A stretch of 64,000 bases of DNA from Diacronema lutheri (GCA_019448385.1 JAGTXO010000034.1:1-64000), one strand, 5' to 3'. Counted from the stretch's first letter, positions 1 to 12,676 are shown. Program-made: numbers and translations. Notes: generated by a model from the letters alone, not told the origin.

Positions 1-283
1 GGGCGGCTTGCTCGGCGGGCTTGCCTCGGGCCGCTGCACCGTACGTGCTCACGTCCTTGTGCCAGCCGATCGCCGAGAAGATCGCACGGACGGTTCCCTT
101 CCTCGTGGTCGACGTGTGCACGCTTGTCGACGGGCCGCCCGACGCCGCGCCGACGGCCTGCGCGCTCGCCACCGCAGCCCTCGTCGCGCACCACCTTGTT
201 GATGACGCGGTACGCCTGTGTCGTGAGCCTGTGCACGGCCGCCGCGATGCGCCGCAGCTCCTTCCGCGCACCGGGCTGCGCCG

Positions 284-1615
284 TCACCGCCTGCGGCCCC
301 GCGTTGAGCGTCGAGCGCTTGACCACGAAGCCGGGAGCACGCTGCCGCGCGTGCGCGCCGTCGCGCCGCCGGCGGCGCGCGCGCTCGGCGCAGCGGGCTC
401 GTCCACGCGCGCGCTCGACGCCGCGCGCGCGGGGAACGCTCGGCGCGCGCGCGCCCGCGGCGTCGCGCGCGCTCGCGGCGGCACCCGCCGCGGCGCGCTT
501 GCCCGCGGCGCCCGACACGCCGTGCGCGCGAAGCGGCGCCGACGCCAATGCCGACGCCGCGCCCCGCCGCCGCTGCCGCTGCCCGATCCGCCCGCGCGCC
601 GCTTCTGCTCGTCGCGCGTCTTGCGGAACTGGGCGACGAGGTCGCTGCTCACGTTTGCCTCAGGCTCCCACGTGTCGGCGCTCTCGTCGTAGCCCCGCCA
701 CCTGATCCGGAACTCGAACGTCAACTTCTTGCCCGCCTTGCGGCGCTCGTCGACGACCGCCTCGACCTCGTACGTGCGCGCCTCCTCGTCGACGCTCGCG
801 CCCGCCGCGCTCGCGCCCGTGTCCGGCCACCCAGCGACCGTGCCGCCCAGCCTCTCGGCGGCCGCGCGCAGCTGCCGCTCGCGCTGGGCGGCCGCGGCGC
901 CTCGCGCGACCAGCGCGGGCAGCATGCCCGCGCCGCCCGCGAGGCCGTGCGCGCCGACGCTGGCGGTCATCAGCGCGTCGAGGCACGCGAACGTTGCGAG
1001 CGCACGCGCGCCATCGTCGCCGCCGCGCGGCTGCGAGCGCACGACGGGCGATGGCTGCGGCTCCCCCTCGGCCGCGAGCAGCGGCCAGATCGCACTGGCC
1101 AGCGCGACGGCATGCGCGCCGACCGCGGCGGCCACGTCCGCGTCGAGCGGCGCAAAGTCGTAGCGCACGAGCGCGGCCGGGCGCGAGTCGTCCGTCGGCC
1201 GGTCGGCGACGAGCAGCCCGACCGGGCGCGGCGGCTCGCCGGACGGCGCGGCGACGGGCACGCAGAGGAGCACGACGAGCAGGCGCGGCGTGCCGCCGAG
1301 CAGCGCGCGCGCGGCATCCGCCCCGTCGGCTCCGCAGCGCGCGGCCGCGGCGAGCAGCTCGGCCGCGCGCGTCGGGCCCAGCGCCGTGCGCGCGTCCTTG
1401 CGCGCGCGTGCGCGCGCCGTGTACGCGGCGCAGGCGTCGTCGAGCGCCGCCGCGCTGGGCGCGGTGCCAGTCGTCGCCCACGCGCGCAGCGCGTCGCGCA
1501 CCCGCGTGACGATCGCCTGGTCGACTGCCCGCCTCGCCGGCAGCGTGCGCCGGGCGCGCACCGCCGGCGGTGCGGCGGCAGGCGCGAGCGCTGGGCGCGC
1601 CGTCGGCGCCGTCAA
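284..1615 (-). CDS. Chromodomain-containing protein (part of the large element)
   Basis: The minus-strand open stretch encodes an alanine- and arginine-rich protein with a clear chromodomain at residues about 281-335 (DNA about 611-775). It begins TYEVEAVVDERR and has the hallmark run FRIRWRGYDESADTWEPEAN, with the expected aromatic Y, W and W cage positions and a C-terminal helix SDLVAQF. Chromodomains bind methylated histone tails; in mobile elements they direct integration to heterochromatin. The residues before it show no recognisable fold, and the tail after it is basic and low-complexity. The first codon of the open stretch is not a convincing ATG, so this is probably the 3' part of a larger gene continuing from upstream at about 1.6-2.8 kb. 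It is the last gene of the same-strand block. It could alternatively be a host heterochromatin protein, but the neighbours argue for element cargo. Confidence 0.65.
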   Translation of the reverse strand: MTAPTARPALAPAAAPPAVRARRTLPARRAVDQAIVTRVRDALRAWATTGTAPSAAALDDACAAYTARARARKDARTALGPTRAAELLAAAARCGADGADAARALLGGTPRLLVVLLCVPVAAPSGEPPRPVGLLVADRPTDDSRPAALVRYDFAPLDADVAAAVGAHAVALASAIWPLLAAEGEPQPSPVVRSQPRGGDDGARALATFACLDALMTASVGAHGLAGGAGMLPALVARGAAAAQRERQLRAAAERLGGTVAGWPDTGASAAGASVDEEARTYEVEAVVDERRKAGKKLTFEFRIRWRGYDESADTWEPEANVSSDLVAQFRKTRDEQKRRAGGSGSGSGGGARRRHWRRRRFARTACRAPRASAPRRVPPRARATPRARARRAFPARAASSARVDEPAAPSARAAGGATARTRGSVLPASWSSARRSTRGRRR

Positions 1616-2830
1616 CGCCGACGGCTGCCGTCGGCGCGCCGCAACGCGAGCTTCGCCTCGATCTGCTGCCGGACGGCGTGGCAGTGCCGGTCGATGCCGC
1701 GCGCGTCGTCGAGCGCGGCCAGCGCGTCCTCAGCGGCGGGACGGTCGCTCGCGTCCGCGACGGCCTGCAGGCAGAGCAGCGCGGCCGCACGCGCGTTGCA
1801 CGCGCTCTGCGGCTCGGGCGCGAGCGCGAGCTCGAGCTCGAGCGGCGACGCGCCTCGCGCCGCGGCGATCGCGTCCATCAGCACGTCCAACCGCTGCACC
1901 AGCGCCCTGTGCGCGTCGCGCGGCGCGCCCGTCGACGGCGCGCGCGAGCGCGTCGCCACGAGCCCGAGCGCGCGCGCCGGCGCGCCCGCCGGCGTGTGCA
2001 GCACGAGCAGCGCCGCGCCCGCCAAGCTCGCGTTGCGCGTGACGAGCGCGAAGATGCGCGACGCCTCGTGCGCGCCCACCGACGCCCAGATCGCAGCGGC
2101 GATCGGCGTCCGTCTGCGCGTCGCACAGGTCGCGCACGTCGTCCGGCGCGAGCAGCGCGCCGCCGCCGCGGAGCGCGCGACGATCGCCCGCGCCTTCCGC
2201 CACGAAGACGGCCTGCGGCAGGTCGGCGTGGCGCGCGTCGACGATGGCGCGCGTCGCGTGCACGCCGAGCTCCACGCCGCGGTAGAAGGCGCGCGCGTTG
2301 GCCGCGCGCGCGTGCGCCGGCCGTCCGTCCGCGTTTGCGCCTCGCGCGCGCCTGCTTGCTCGTGCGCGCGAGGCCGTCGCGTGGCGGTGGCGGCAGCGTA
2401 GCGAGGAAGCGCGCGGTGGGCGGCGGCGCGCGCACGCCGCGCTGCCGCCGTGCGATGGCCGCGAGCCGCCGGCCCGCCGCGCTGCCGCCCGCGCCGACGT
2501 GCTGCCAGCGGTTGAGCGCCGCCGGTGGCGGCGGCGGCGGCGGCGCGGCGGCGGGCGGCGGCGCGACGGCGGGCGGCGGCGCGGCGGCGGGCGGCGGCGC
2601 GGCGGTGGGCGGCGGCGCGGCGGCGGGCGGCAGCGGCGGCGGCGCGCCGGCGACGGCAGCACCAGTCGGCTTGTCCGCCCACGCACCCGAGACGCTGTCC
2701 CAGGCCTTGCCCGGTGGCGCGCGCCCACGCGGCCGCGGGTGGCGGGCTCGAGCGGCGGGGGGCGGGGCGGCCGGCGCGCCAGTCGAAGACAGGTGCAACC
2801 GTGGCGGCAGGCGCGAGTGCCGCGCGTCGG
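1612..2830 (-). CDS. Proline-rich and helical coding stretch between the giant ORF and the chromodomain ORF
   Basis: No family is recognised. The stretch around 2520-2700 encodes a proline/alanine low-complexity region on the minus strand (runs of PPP and AAAPPP). It is preceded by a short non-repetitive segment containing WDSVSGAWADKPTG. The part at about 1612-2130 reads as a globular, mostly helical region (for example ASRIFALVTRNASLAGAALL followed by hydrophobic stretches) and abuts the chromodomain ORF. It lies between two same-strand reading frames and probably belongs to one protein with one or both. The reading frame is not constant along the stretch, so boundaries are approximate. The function is unknown. 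Confidence 0.3.
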
Positions 2831-5800
2831 TCACAGAGCGCGTGGTGCGCGCGGCGACCGTCGCGCGCATGGCGGGCGGGCGGTGAGCAGCGCCCGCCGG
2901 CGCGCCGGCGGGCGCGGCAGCCGGCGCGCCGGCGGGCGCGGCGCCTCGAGCCCGGCGGAGGCGCCGCGCTTGCGCTTGCGCGTGCCGCCGCGCGTGCGCC
3001 TGCGCGCGCGCCCGCCGCGCGCCCGTTCGGCCTGCGCGTCGCCAGCCGCGTCGCCGGCCGCGTCGCCGCGCCGCACGTAGACGACCGCGAACGCCTCCTC
3101 GCCGGTCCCGTCGACGCCGCCGCGCGCGCGGCGCAGGACCGACCGCCACTGCAGCCGCCGCGCGCGGCCGGGCTCGCACGCAAACCAGCGCCCACCGCGC
3201 CTGACGACGGCCACAAAGTCGTCGTCGCGCCGCCCGCGCCGGCGCGTGCGCAGCAGCACGCACTGCACGTCGAGCCAGCCCTCGTGCCAGTCGGCCGTGC
3301 TGGGGGCGACGCGAATCGACTGCGGGAGCTCGACGCCAAAGCCGGCGAGCCGCACGATGTGCGCGACGATGACGCTCGAAATGGCGGGGGCGCTCGACGG
3401 GTCGCCCGCTGCAGCGAGCACCGCCCCGCCCCAGTGCTCACGCGTGACGCAATCCGCGTCCTCGACGTGCACGTGCGCCACGCTCGCGCCGAGCTGGTGC
3501 AGCAACGCGCAGATGTCGGCGTCGACCGTCCTCTCCTCCTCGGCCGCCTCGGCCGTGCCGCGGGCGGCGGCGTCGCCTGCCGGCTGCCCGAGGTACGCGA
3601 TCGCCCGCTCGACGGCCGCGCGCTCCGCACGCGCTGCGCTGTCGATCGCCGCATTGCCGACGGGCGCGCGCAGCGCCGCGATCGCGTCTTGCAACGCCGT
3701 CGCGTCGCCCGTCGCCGCCGTCGCCGCCACCGCCGCCGCGCTCGCGGTGCCGTGCGCGACGGCGTGCAGCGCGGCGGCGCGCGCGGCGGGGATGCGCCCG
3801 TCCAGCGCGAGCACGAGCGGCGGCCCGGCCGGCGTCTGCTGCCGCCGGTGCCGCCGGCTCGCAGCCGGGTGGTCGGCGCGCGCGCGCTCGAGCCGCGCGC
3901 GCCGCTCGACGACGCGCGCCCAGAAGGCCTGCACCCTCGGCTGCGCGAATGCAAGCCAGCCGGCGCCGCGCGTCACGACGTGCACGACGATCCGGTCCTC
4001 GTGCCTGAGGTACTGCACGTAGAGCGCTTTGCGCACGCCGAGGACGTGCATGCCGAGCTGCAGCTGATCGCGGTGCGGCTGCGGCGGCCCGTCCTCGTGC
4101 GCCTTGGCGTCCGCCTTGGTGAGCGTCTTCACCTCGACGAGGACCTGCTCGTTGTCTTCGGGGAGGATGGCGAGCCCGTCCGGCGAGAAGGCGAACGGCG
4201 CGCTCTTGTCGTGCGGGTCCGCACGCACCATCGGCAGGTTGCACACGACGGTGATGCCGTACGCGGCCGCCAGCTTGCGCAGCGCGACGGCCTCGCCGAG
4301 GATGCCCGCGGTCGTCGCCTTGGTCCGCACCTCGCGCCGCCGCCGGTGCACGTACTCGTCGGTGAGCGTCTCGTGCGCGACGCCGGCGTTGTCGTTCACG
4401 ACGTCGCCAACCTTGCTGCCCGTGACCTCCTCCCATCGCTCGTCGTGCCAGCGCGGGCTGCGCTGCGCGGGCGCGCCCGCGCCGACGGCGTCGAGCACGC
4501 GGCGCAGCGCTGTGCCGTCGGGCGCAGCAGGCACGCGCGCGCGGTCCTGGGCCTCGCGAGCGTCGAGGACGCAGCCCGTAGTGGAATCTTGGGGTGGGTC
4601 GAGCTTGCTCGCCTCGCCGTAGCGGCTCTCCAGCTGGCGCGGTGCGTCGGCAGGGCCGCCGTCCGTGCGCGCACCCGACGCGCCCGCCAGTGCACGGGGC
4701 GCAGCGTCCGAGGCGCCCGCCGCGCCCGCGCCGCCGCCAATCGCGCCAGCGCACGCGCGCGCCGCGACCTGCGGACGGCCAGCCGCAGGGACCTCGTCCG
4801 CTCGGCCGGCCGCTGCGTCGGCCGTCCGCTTGGCCACCTCGCGCACGTCTCCGAGCGCGAGCGTGGCTGGCGCCGTCGAGCTCCCGTGGCGTTTGTTCCA
4901 AAACTCGAGCAGCCCGCCAAGGAAGGGCGTGCCCGTCGGGCGGTCCTCGGGCACCTCCGCCAGGATCGCGTCGACGCGCAGCGCGGCCGCCACATCGCAA
5001 AACGCGCGCGCGGCGCGCGCCATCCGCTCGGCGCGCGCGCCGCCGTCGTCCGCCGCGCGGCGGATGGCGTGGCTCACGTGCGCGACGCGGAGCGAGACGA
5101 CGGCGTGCGCCGGCGCGTCGGCGCCCGTGCCGAGCGTGTGCCGCCGGATGGCCAGCTGCCCATCGCCCATGCGCGGCGGGAGCGACGCGCACGCCGCGAC
5201 GGTCGTCTTGCCGGCCGCGCTGTCGCACAGCCAGCTCGCCTCGCCGCCGCCCGCAAACTCAAAGGTCGCGAAGCCCTCGCGGCCGAAAAGCGCGACGAAG
5301 TGGTCGAGCACCGCCTTGTTGATCGCGCGCGCCGCCGGCCGCGTCGATGCGCCGCGGGCAGCGCCACCCGCCGCGCCGCGCGCATCGCTGCACGTCGCAG
5401 GGCAGGTGCAGCCGGACGCGCGCACGCCGTCCGACCGCGTCCGCGGCAGCTCGAGCTCGCGCACCTTGGGGCAGAACCAGAGCGGGTTGGACGCCTCGAG
5501 GCACAGCACGACGAGCCGCCCGTCCGTGCCGGCCAGCGCGCGCGCGTCGCGCAGCAGCTCGACGGCGAGCTCGGACGTCGCCGCGTGCACCGCCGGCTCG
5601 CCCGTCGCGCGGTCGGGCGGGAAGAGGCCGCCGCCGACGAGCGGGCTGGGGCAGCGGCCGAGCATCACGAGCAGCGGCGGCGGCGGCGTCTGCGGCGCCT
5701 GCTGCCCGACCGCAGCCGCCGTCAGCCCGGCCAGGTCGGAGCTCGTGCGGAGGGCCTTGAGCGCGACGCGCGAGCCGGTGCCCGCCTGCTCGGAAAACGT

Positions 5801-8159
5801 GGCGAGCATGGCGCACGTGCTCGCCCTCGCGCCGCACTGCCAGCTGACGCGCGCGAGGAGGCCTTCCAGCGTGTCGTTTTCGCGCGGCCGCGTGACCGCG
5901 TCGAGCGCCGCCGGGCCGAGCTGGAGGCTGCCGGGCGTGACGCACAGCACCGCCTCGTGGTAGGCGCGCAGCAGCTCCCTCGGCAGCTGCTCGGCGGGCG
6001 TCGCCGCCTGCCCGCCCACCCACCGTGCACCGTGGCCGCCGTCGCCCGCGCCCGCGAGCCGCACCGCCGGCCCGCCCGTGATCGCCGAGGTCGGTGGCGT
6101 GCCGAGCGCGTCGACGAGCGCGCGCACGGGCGCGACACGCCTGCGCGCAGCGTCCGCGCCGACGGCGAGCGCGGCGATCTGCGCGCCGTCCCATGCGCGC
6201 TCCCTCGCGTCGTCCCGCGCGGCCGCCGGCGCGGCGCCCGGCCGCGCGCCGGGCGGCACCGCGCACGCCGCCGCGACGACCTCCGCGCGCGCGCCGGCGG
6301 CGTCGGGCGCGTGCAGCTGCGCGAGCGCGCCAAAGAGCGCGGCGGCCGAGCGGTAGCGGCCGTGCGCCGCGACGAGCGCGTAGAGCACGCGCAGCGCGGC
6401 CACGCCCGCCTGGTCGGGCGCGTCGCCAGCGATTTGCTCGACCTCCCACGTGCGCGTGGGCGGCGGGCTGCCGTCGGCCGGGTCCGGACGCAGCGCCCAC
6501 GCGCGCTCGACGATCGCGTTGAACACGCCGTGCGCGGCGCCCTCGTCAAACTCGGCGGCGCCCGCCGCGTGCGCGCACCACCCGTGCACGCGCGACGTGG
6601 GCGCGTCCACGGCGCGCTGCACGACGAGCACCGCCGGCCGGTCGACGCAGCCGAGGCTCACCGCCGCGTGCTTGCCCTCGAGCAGCGCCGCCGCCGCAGC
6701 CTCGACCAAGGCGTCACCAGGCGCGTCGCCGACGACGACGGCACAGCCGTCGCCGTACTCGGCCTGCATCGCGGCGACGCACGACGCGACAAAGTCGCCG
6801 CCCGCGGCCGCCGCGTGTCGCGCCGCCAGCATCCGGCGCGCGATGGCAAGCCAGACGTACTCGGCCGGCGCGCGCGCGGCGCGCGCGCGAGGCGCGCCGG
6901 CCGCGCCGCGTGCGCCAGCGCGTGCGCCTCCACCGGCCGCAACGGCCGAGGTGGCTGGAGCGGCGGTGAGCGTGCGCCGCGCGCGCTTCGCCGGCCGCGT
7001 GATGGGCGATGCACCCGCCGTCGCCCCGCCCGCAGCAGCCGGTGCGGCCGCCACAGCGCCCGCCGCAACGCCACTCGTTACGACGCCCGTGGCGGGCGGC
7101 GCGGCGGCGGACGCGGCCGCCTCGACGGGCGTCGCGCAACTACCGCCAGCGGTCGCGGACGCGCCCGGCGACGCGTCGGCGAGGAGGTGGCGCAGCACGC
7201 CGCGCGCGAGCGCGACTCGCACGGCGAGCGTCAGCGCGCGCAGGCGGTCGGAAGGCGAGGCGTCGCGCTCGGCGTCGGCGGACGTGGCGGCAGCAGGCGA
7301 GGCGGCGGGCGGCGCGGCGGCGGGCTGGGCGGCCGCCGGCGCAACCTCGTCGGCCTTGGCCAGCCAGACGAGCCCGGCGACTGCGAGCACGACGCTGTAC
7401 GCGCCGACATCGTCACCCGCAACGCGCGCCAGCCGGGCGTGGGCGTCGGCCTCGGACACGGCGACGTGGAAGAGCACGTCGTCGCGGGCAGCTTGCTCGG
7501 CAAACTGACGCAGCTGCTTGGCCATCGTCACGCCGGCGACGCACGCCTCGCCCGCCTCTGCCTCGACCTGCTCGTCCTGGCCGATGGCGGACGCGCCGGC
7601 CTCGGCGCCAGCGTCGAGTGTCCGGCGGCGCTCGAGGGCGAAGCCACGCACACAGACGCTCTGGAGGCCGCCGAGCGCGCCCGCCTTCTCGTGCAGCGCG
7701 CACGACAGCTCGACCACCGAGTCCACGCGCCTCGCGGCGGCGCCCCCCCGCTCGCCGCGCGTGGCCGCGCGCACGACGAACACCGTGAATTGCGCGCGCT
7801 TTGCCGCGCGCGCCGACGCGCACGCGTGCTTCAGGAGCCGGCAAAGCGCGGGCCTTTGCGCCGCTGCGCCCCGCGTGCACAGCAGCAGTTGGCCGCGCTC
7901 GTCGCCCAGCTCCTGCTCGATGGCGGCCTCGAGCGCGTCGTCCGTCAAATCGCCGTGCTCCGTCGAGGCGAGCGCGCGCGCAGCCGCGAGCGCCAGCTCG
8001 CCTGCGCCCGCGCGCCGCCGGCGGCGCGCACCGGCGGGCGCGTGCGGCGCCGACGCGTGTGACGACGCCGCCGCGTCCGCGCGCGCACACGCGGCGCGCA
8101 ACGCCTCACGCGCCGAGGCGGCCGCGCGCGCCCTGGGCGCGAGCTTCAAGAACGTGCGC

Positions 8160-8207
<48 letters not shown>

Positions 8208-11200
8208 TCGTCCTCGTCGCCGGCCGGCGGCGGCGGTGGCGGCGGTGGCGGCGCGGCCACGGCGGCGGCAGCAGCGGCGGCGGCGGCGGTGGCGGCGGCG
8301 GTGACGCCAGCGGCGGCCTTGGCGCCGCGCGTCTGCGGCGGCGTTTCGGCGCGATCGGGGCTGCCCCCGCCACGCACCGCGCTCGTGACCGCGCAGACGC
8401 CGCCCGGCGCACGATCGCTGGCCGCGCCGGTCAGCGCGACGCGGAGGCGCTCGCCGACAGCGTACATGTCCGCCACGCTGAACGTGCGCGGCGCGGACGA
8501 GCAGCCCGCCGCGGCGAGCGCATCGTTGAGCGCGCCCACTATCGCGAGGCCGCACGTCGCGCCACGCTGCGCCGCCTCGTTGAGCAGCAGCGCGCGGCGC
8601 ACGCGCGAAATGTCGAGACCCGCCGCGTGCAGCGTGGCAGTTATCGCCTTGGCGAGCATGAGCGCCTGCCTGCAGGGCGACGCGAGCGTGTCGACGAGCA
8701 CCGCGTCGTAGCGATGCTCGCCCGCGCGCGCGACGCGCACAAGGCGCAACGCGGTGAAATGGCCGGAGGCGAGCTGCGCGCCGTCGTCACCGCCCGCGCC
8801 GCCGCGCTCGTCCGACGGGCTCCACACGCCGATGACAGCCTGCGTTGTCGCCTCGCTGCGCAGGCGGTGCAGCAGCGCGGCGCGCTCGGCGCCGTCCTGG
8901 AACACCGCGGGTTGCGCGGCGAGCGGCACGTGGCAGACATGCCCGCCGCCGGCCTGCCCGTGCACGCGCAGCACGACCTCGCAGCACGCGTCGACGGTTG
9001 AGGCGAGCATGTCGCCGCTGGCGATGCGCTCCACCTCTGCCTGCGGGAGGCCGGCGCTCGCGGCGGCGGAGGCCAGCCGGCGCGCAGCCGCGTCGCCCGC
9101 CCACGCAAGCAGCGCCGAGTTGGCGGGTTGGAGGGGAAGCTCAAGGGCGGCTGGTTCGGTGGCGGTAGCCTCGTTGGCAACGGGCACGTTGGCGGTGCGC
9201 ACGTTGGCGGCGGGCGCGGCGGCGATGGCTGGTGGGGCGGAAGACACGCCCGCGGCGGCAGGCGCGGACGCGACAGCGGCAGCGACTAGTGGGGCGGGGA
9301 AAATGCCGTCGGTGGCTGGCGCGGAGGCGAGTGCAGGAGCAACTAGTGGGGCGGGAAAATCGGCGGCAGGCGCGAAGGCGGATGCAGCAGCGGCTAGTGC
9401 GGCGGGGAAAACACCGTCGGCGGCAGGCGCGAAGGCGGATGCAGGAGCGCCCAGCGGGGCGCAGAAAACACCGTCGGCGGCAGGCGCGAAGGCGACAGCA
9501 GCAGTGGCCAGTGGAGCGGAGGCGCAGGGCCACGCGCGCGCCAGCCGTGCAAGCCCAAGCCGCGCGCGAGCGACGCACGCGCCGATGGCCGAGGCGGCGG
9601 CGCAGGCCACGACGTGGCCTGGCACCGGTGTGGCCAGCCGCTCGCGGGTGTGCACGTCGAGCCGCGCCCCACGCCAAGAGCGGCGGCGCGCTGAACGGAG
9701 GCGCGCGACCCCGATCGATCCGCCCGCGCACGCGCGCGCCGGCTCAGTGTGGCCAACGCGCGCCGCTATGCAAGGCGCGCGCGCGATAACGGCGGCTGTC
9801 GGCCGTGGCGTGCGCGTGGCGGCGCCGCGGCGACGGGCGCGGCACACGAGCCGCTCGGGCGCGCCGCCGCCGCGCGGCACGATGTCGAGCAGCACGGTCA
9901 CGCCGCGCGCGCGCGCGACCGCCGTGCACGCGAGCCGCACGGGCAGCGGCGGCCCGTCCGGGCGCGCGAGCGCCGCCACCTCGGCGTCGGTGAGGCTGTG
10001 CAGCTCGCGGCGCGCGCGCGCGAACGCGGCGATGTCCGCGCGCAGCTCCGCGTCCGTGCCGAGCGCGGCACGCGCGTGCACGGGGAGCGACGCGCGCAGC
10101 GCGTGGAGCACGCCGCCGCGCGCGCCGCGCGGCGCCGGCGCGCGATCGCGCTCAGCGCGCGCGGCGCGCGTGAGCTCGCGCACCGCGCGCGCGAGATTGC
10201 GCCGCGCGGCCGCGACGGGAGGGCTAGGTGCGCGCGCGCGCCGGTTGTAGCGCGGCCGCGCCGAGTCGAGGGGCGGCGGACGCGGTGCGTACGCCGCGGC
10301 GCGGCCCGCGCGCCAAAAGGCCGGCGGCGGGCGCAGCTCCGTCGCGTCGACCGCGGCCGCGAGCGCGCCGAGCGCGGCGTCGCTGTCGCCCGCCGCGTCG
10401 GCCGCGTCGACGAGCACGAAGAGCGCGCCGAGCGCGCGCGACGCGGCCGCCTGCGCGGCGGTGGGGCGGGCGCAGGCAGCGACGCATGCGGCCGCCATGC
10501 CGCGCGCCGCGGCGAACGCCGGTGACGTGACGGCCGCGCCGATGGCAACGGCGGCGGCGGCGACGGTCGAGGCGGCAGCGCCGGCGATGGAGGTGGCAGC
10601 GGCGGCGGCGCTTGCCATCGCGCGGCGCGCGAGACGCGAGGCGCCACCGACCGCCGCCGCCGCAGCGCGCGCTGCGCGCGCGCCGGTGGCGCGCATCGTC
10701 GCCGCGCCAGGCGCCGCCGCGCCGACGCCGCCGGCGCCCGCGCCGTCGCCGCTCTCGGCCGTGCAGGGCTCCGATGGCGAACCCGGCGTGCGCTGGCGCG
10801 TGATGCGCGCGCCGAGGCGCGCGCTCCGCGCCGCGCGGCCGGCGACGTCGAGGAAGCGCCGTGCGCGCGCCGCGCGTAGGCCACGCGCGCGCGGCGGCGC
10901 ACCGACAGGCGCCGAGCGCCGCGGCGCGCACGCCGGCGCGTCGCTGTCGGGTTGCGCAGCGCGCGCGCGGGAACTCGGCGCGGCGTGTGCGGGCGGCGGG
11001 CGCGCGCCCGCGCGGCGCAGAGGCGCGAGGCGCCGGCCGCAGACGAGGCGTGTGCGCAACCAGGACGGCGAGGGCCGCAGGGCGCCGTCGACGTCGCGCA
11101 TCGGCGGGCCGCGAGCCCGCCGCGCAGCCGTGCGGCGCGCGCGAGGCGCTCGGCGGCGCGCGCGCCGCACGGCGCGCGCGGCGGCGCGCACGCCAGCGAC

Positions 11201-12676
11201 GGCTGCGGCCACGCCGCGCGCCAACACGACCGCGGCGTGCGCCATCGCACCGAGCACGGCGCGTGGCGCGCCGAGCAAGCGCAGCAAGCGCGACGCCGTC
11301 GCGCGCGCCGGCGCACCGTGTGCAGGGGCCTCGCCAGCGCCAGCACCGACGCCGCCATCGCCGCAGCCGCAGGTGGCGTCGCCGCCGCCGCAGGCGTCGC
11401 GACGGACGCCGCCGCCGCCGAAACAATCGCCGCACACGTCGCCGCCGACGTTGCCACCCCAGCCGCCGTTGCGTGCGCAGGTGGCTGCGGCGCGTGCGTG
11501 CGGGAGGCGTGCCGTGCGGCGCGCATCACACGGGCTGCGCGACGCGAGCGACGCCGCCGGGGTCCCCGCTGCGCCAGGCGCGCCGTGCGCGCCAGCCTCG
11601 CCGGCCTCGCCGGCGCGCGGTCGCGCGCTCGCCTCGACGTGGCCGCCTCCGCCGCCATCGCCGCCGTCGAACCGGGCGGCGGAGGGCTGCCGCTCGAACC
11701 GCTCGTCGGCGTCGGCCGCCACCGCCGCCTCGCGCTCCGCCGCCGCGGCGGCCGCCGTACGCGCGTGGCGGAGCGCGCGGCCGCCGTCCGCTGCGCGGCG
11801 TGGCGGCGCGGGCGCCGCCTTCGGCGCGCGCGGCCCCTCGGCGCGCTCGCGGAGCACGGCGAGCGGCGTGCCCGTGGCGACGCTCGTGCAGACGCGCCGC
11901 AAGGCGGCGCTTACGCACGCGTGGACGACGCGCGCCGTCCGCTTGTCGGCGGCGCGCGCGGCGCGGCGCGCGGCCTTGGCGGCGGCCTTTTTGGCGCGCC
12001 TCTGCTCCGCCTGCTCCGACAGCGCGCGCGCCTGGCGCTCGGCTGCGAGCGCGTCCTCGGGCGAAACGGTCGGCCTCGGCGGCCGCGCGCGCGCGCTGCG
12101 ACGCTGCGCGCTGCGGCGGTCGGACGGCGGCTGCCGCGGCGGCGAGGACGGCGAGCGCGAGCTCGGCGTGGGCGACCAATCGCCGCTGACGGTTGCGAGC
12201 GGCGCAAACGGGTTGTCGTCCCCGCGCCCCGCGGCGTGCGACAGTGCACGCGGCGTCGGGCGCCGGCCGACCGCTGGCGGGCCCCACTCGGACGGCGGCT
12301 CCGAGGGCGAGCGCGCCGTCGGCGCCACGCGTTGCGCGGCCGGCGGCGCCTCCCGGTCCAGCGCCGCCTGCTCTCTCGCCGCGGCCTGCTCGTCACCCTC
12401 CGGCACGCCACGCGGCGCGAGCACCGCGGTGGCGCAGCGCGTCGCGTTGAGCAACGCCGCCTCCATCTGCCGCACGCTGGCCTTGGCGCACGCCACACCC
12501 TGTCTCGCCCGGCGCAGCGCCTCGTGCGCGCGGCGCACATCCGCGTCGGCATCTTCGCGCATGCCAAAGTGCGCCTGTTGCAGCCGCAGGTCCGCAGGGC
12601 GCCCCTGCGCGCGAGGGGCACGGGCGCGGCGGCGCGCGGGTGACGGAGCTGGCGCGCCGTTCTGCGCTGCGCGCAC
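2831..12676 (-). CDS. Giant (about 3,280-codon) multi-domain ORF with Ulp1-like peptidase and YqaJ-type nuclease
   Basis: One uninterrupted minus-strand frame. The first third is low-complexity, Ala/Arg/Pro-rich, with short cysteine- and glycine-rich patches. At DNA about 8420-9000 there is a Ulp1/adenain-like (C48) cysteine peptidase pattern: GHFTALRL with the His, then VLVDTLASP with the Asp, then NEAAQRGATCGLAIVGAL with Gln and Cys. A long alanine tract follows. At about 3890-4440 there is a YqaJ/lambda-exonuclease-like nuclease: GILGEAVALRKLA (helix with Glu), AFSPDGLAI (Asp), QVLVEVKTLTK (E-x-K) and QLQLGMHVLG (Gln helix), which is the PD-(D/E)xK order of this family. Near 3070-3270 a short stretch (DDDFVAVVRRGGRWFACEP) resembles the C-terminal His-box region of ubiquitin-specific proteases, but this is weak. 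A eukaryotic polyprotein or fusion with a protease and a recombination nuclease is the simplest reading. High GC lengthens chance ORFs, but these motifs are not chance. Confidence 0.6.
3890..4440 (-). other. YqaJ/lambda-exonuclease-type nuclease domain
   Basis: This is the domain-level annotation inside the giant ORF. The order Glu helix, S-P-D-G-L, V-E-V-K and Q-L-Q-L-G-M-H is what is known for YqaJ-like PD-(D/E)xK nucleases: metal ligands Asp and Glu, catalytic Lys, and a Gln that follows. Such enzymes chew 5' ends in phage recombination, and a YqaJ protein accompanies ISL2EU transposases. All positions expected for catalysis look present. Identification is from motif order and spacing only. 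Confidence 0.7.
8150..8300. repeat. GCG/GGC trinucleotide tract encoding poly-alanine
   Basis: From about 8161 to 8207 a run of about 16 GGC/GCG triplets, then shorter imperfect runs to about 8300. On the minus strand, in the giant ORF frame, this encodes long alanine runs separated by a short acidic segment (GDEDD). It is likely variable in length between strains. Confidence 0.85.
8420..9000 (-). other. Ulp1-like (C48) cysteine peptidase domain
   Basis: Inside the giant ORF. The His is in GHFTALRL, the Asp in VDTLASP, and the Gln-Cys pair in AAQRGATCG. This order (H, D, Q, C with a hydrophobic strand before each) is that of SUMO/adenovirus-type C48 peptidases. In mobile elements such peptidases process polyproteins or remove ubiquitin-like modifiers. 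Motif-based. Confidence 0.6.

Noticed and set aside
2525-8062. An 1,845-codon plus-strand frame opposite the giant minus-strand ORF
   Set aside because: Arginine-rich with no motifs, while the minus strand carries the YqaJ and Ulp1-like signatures.
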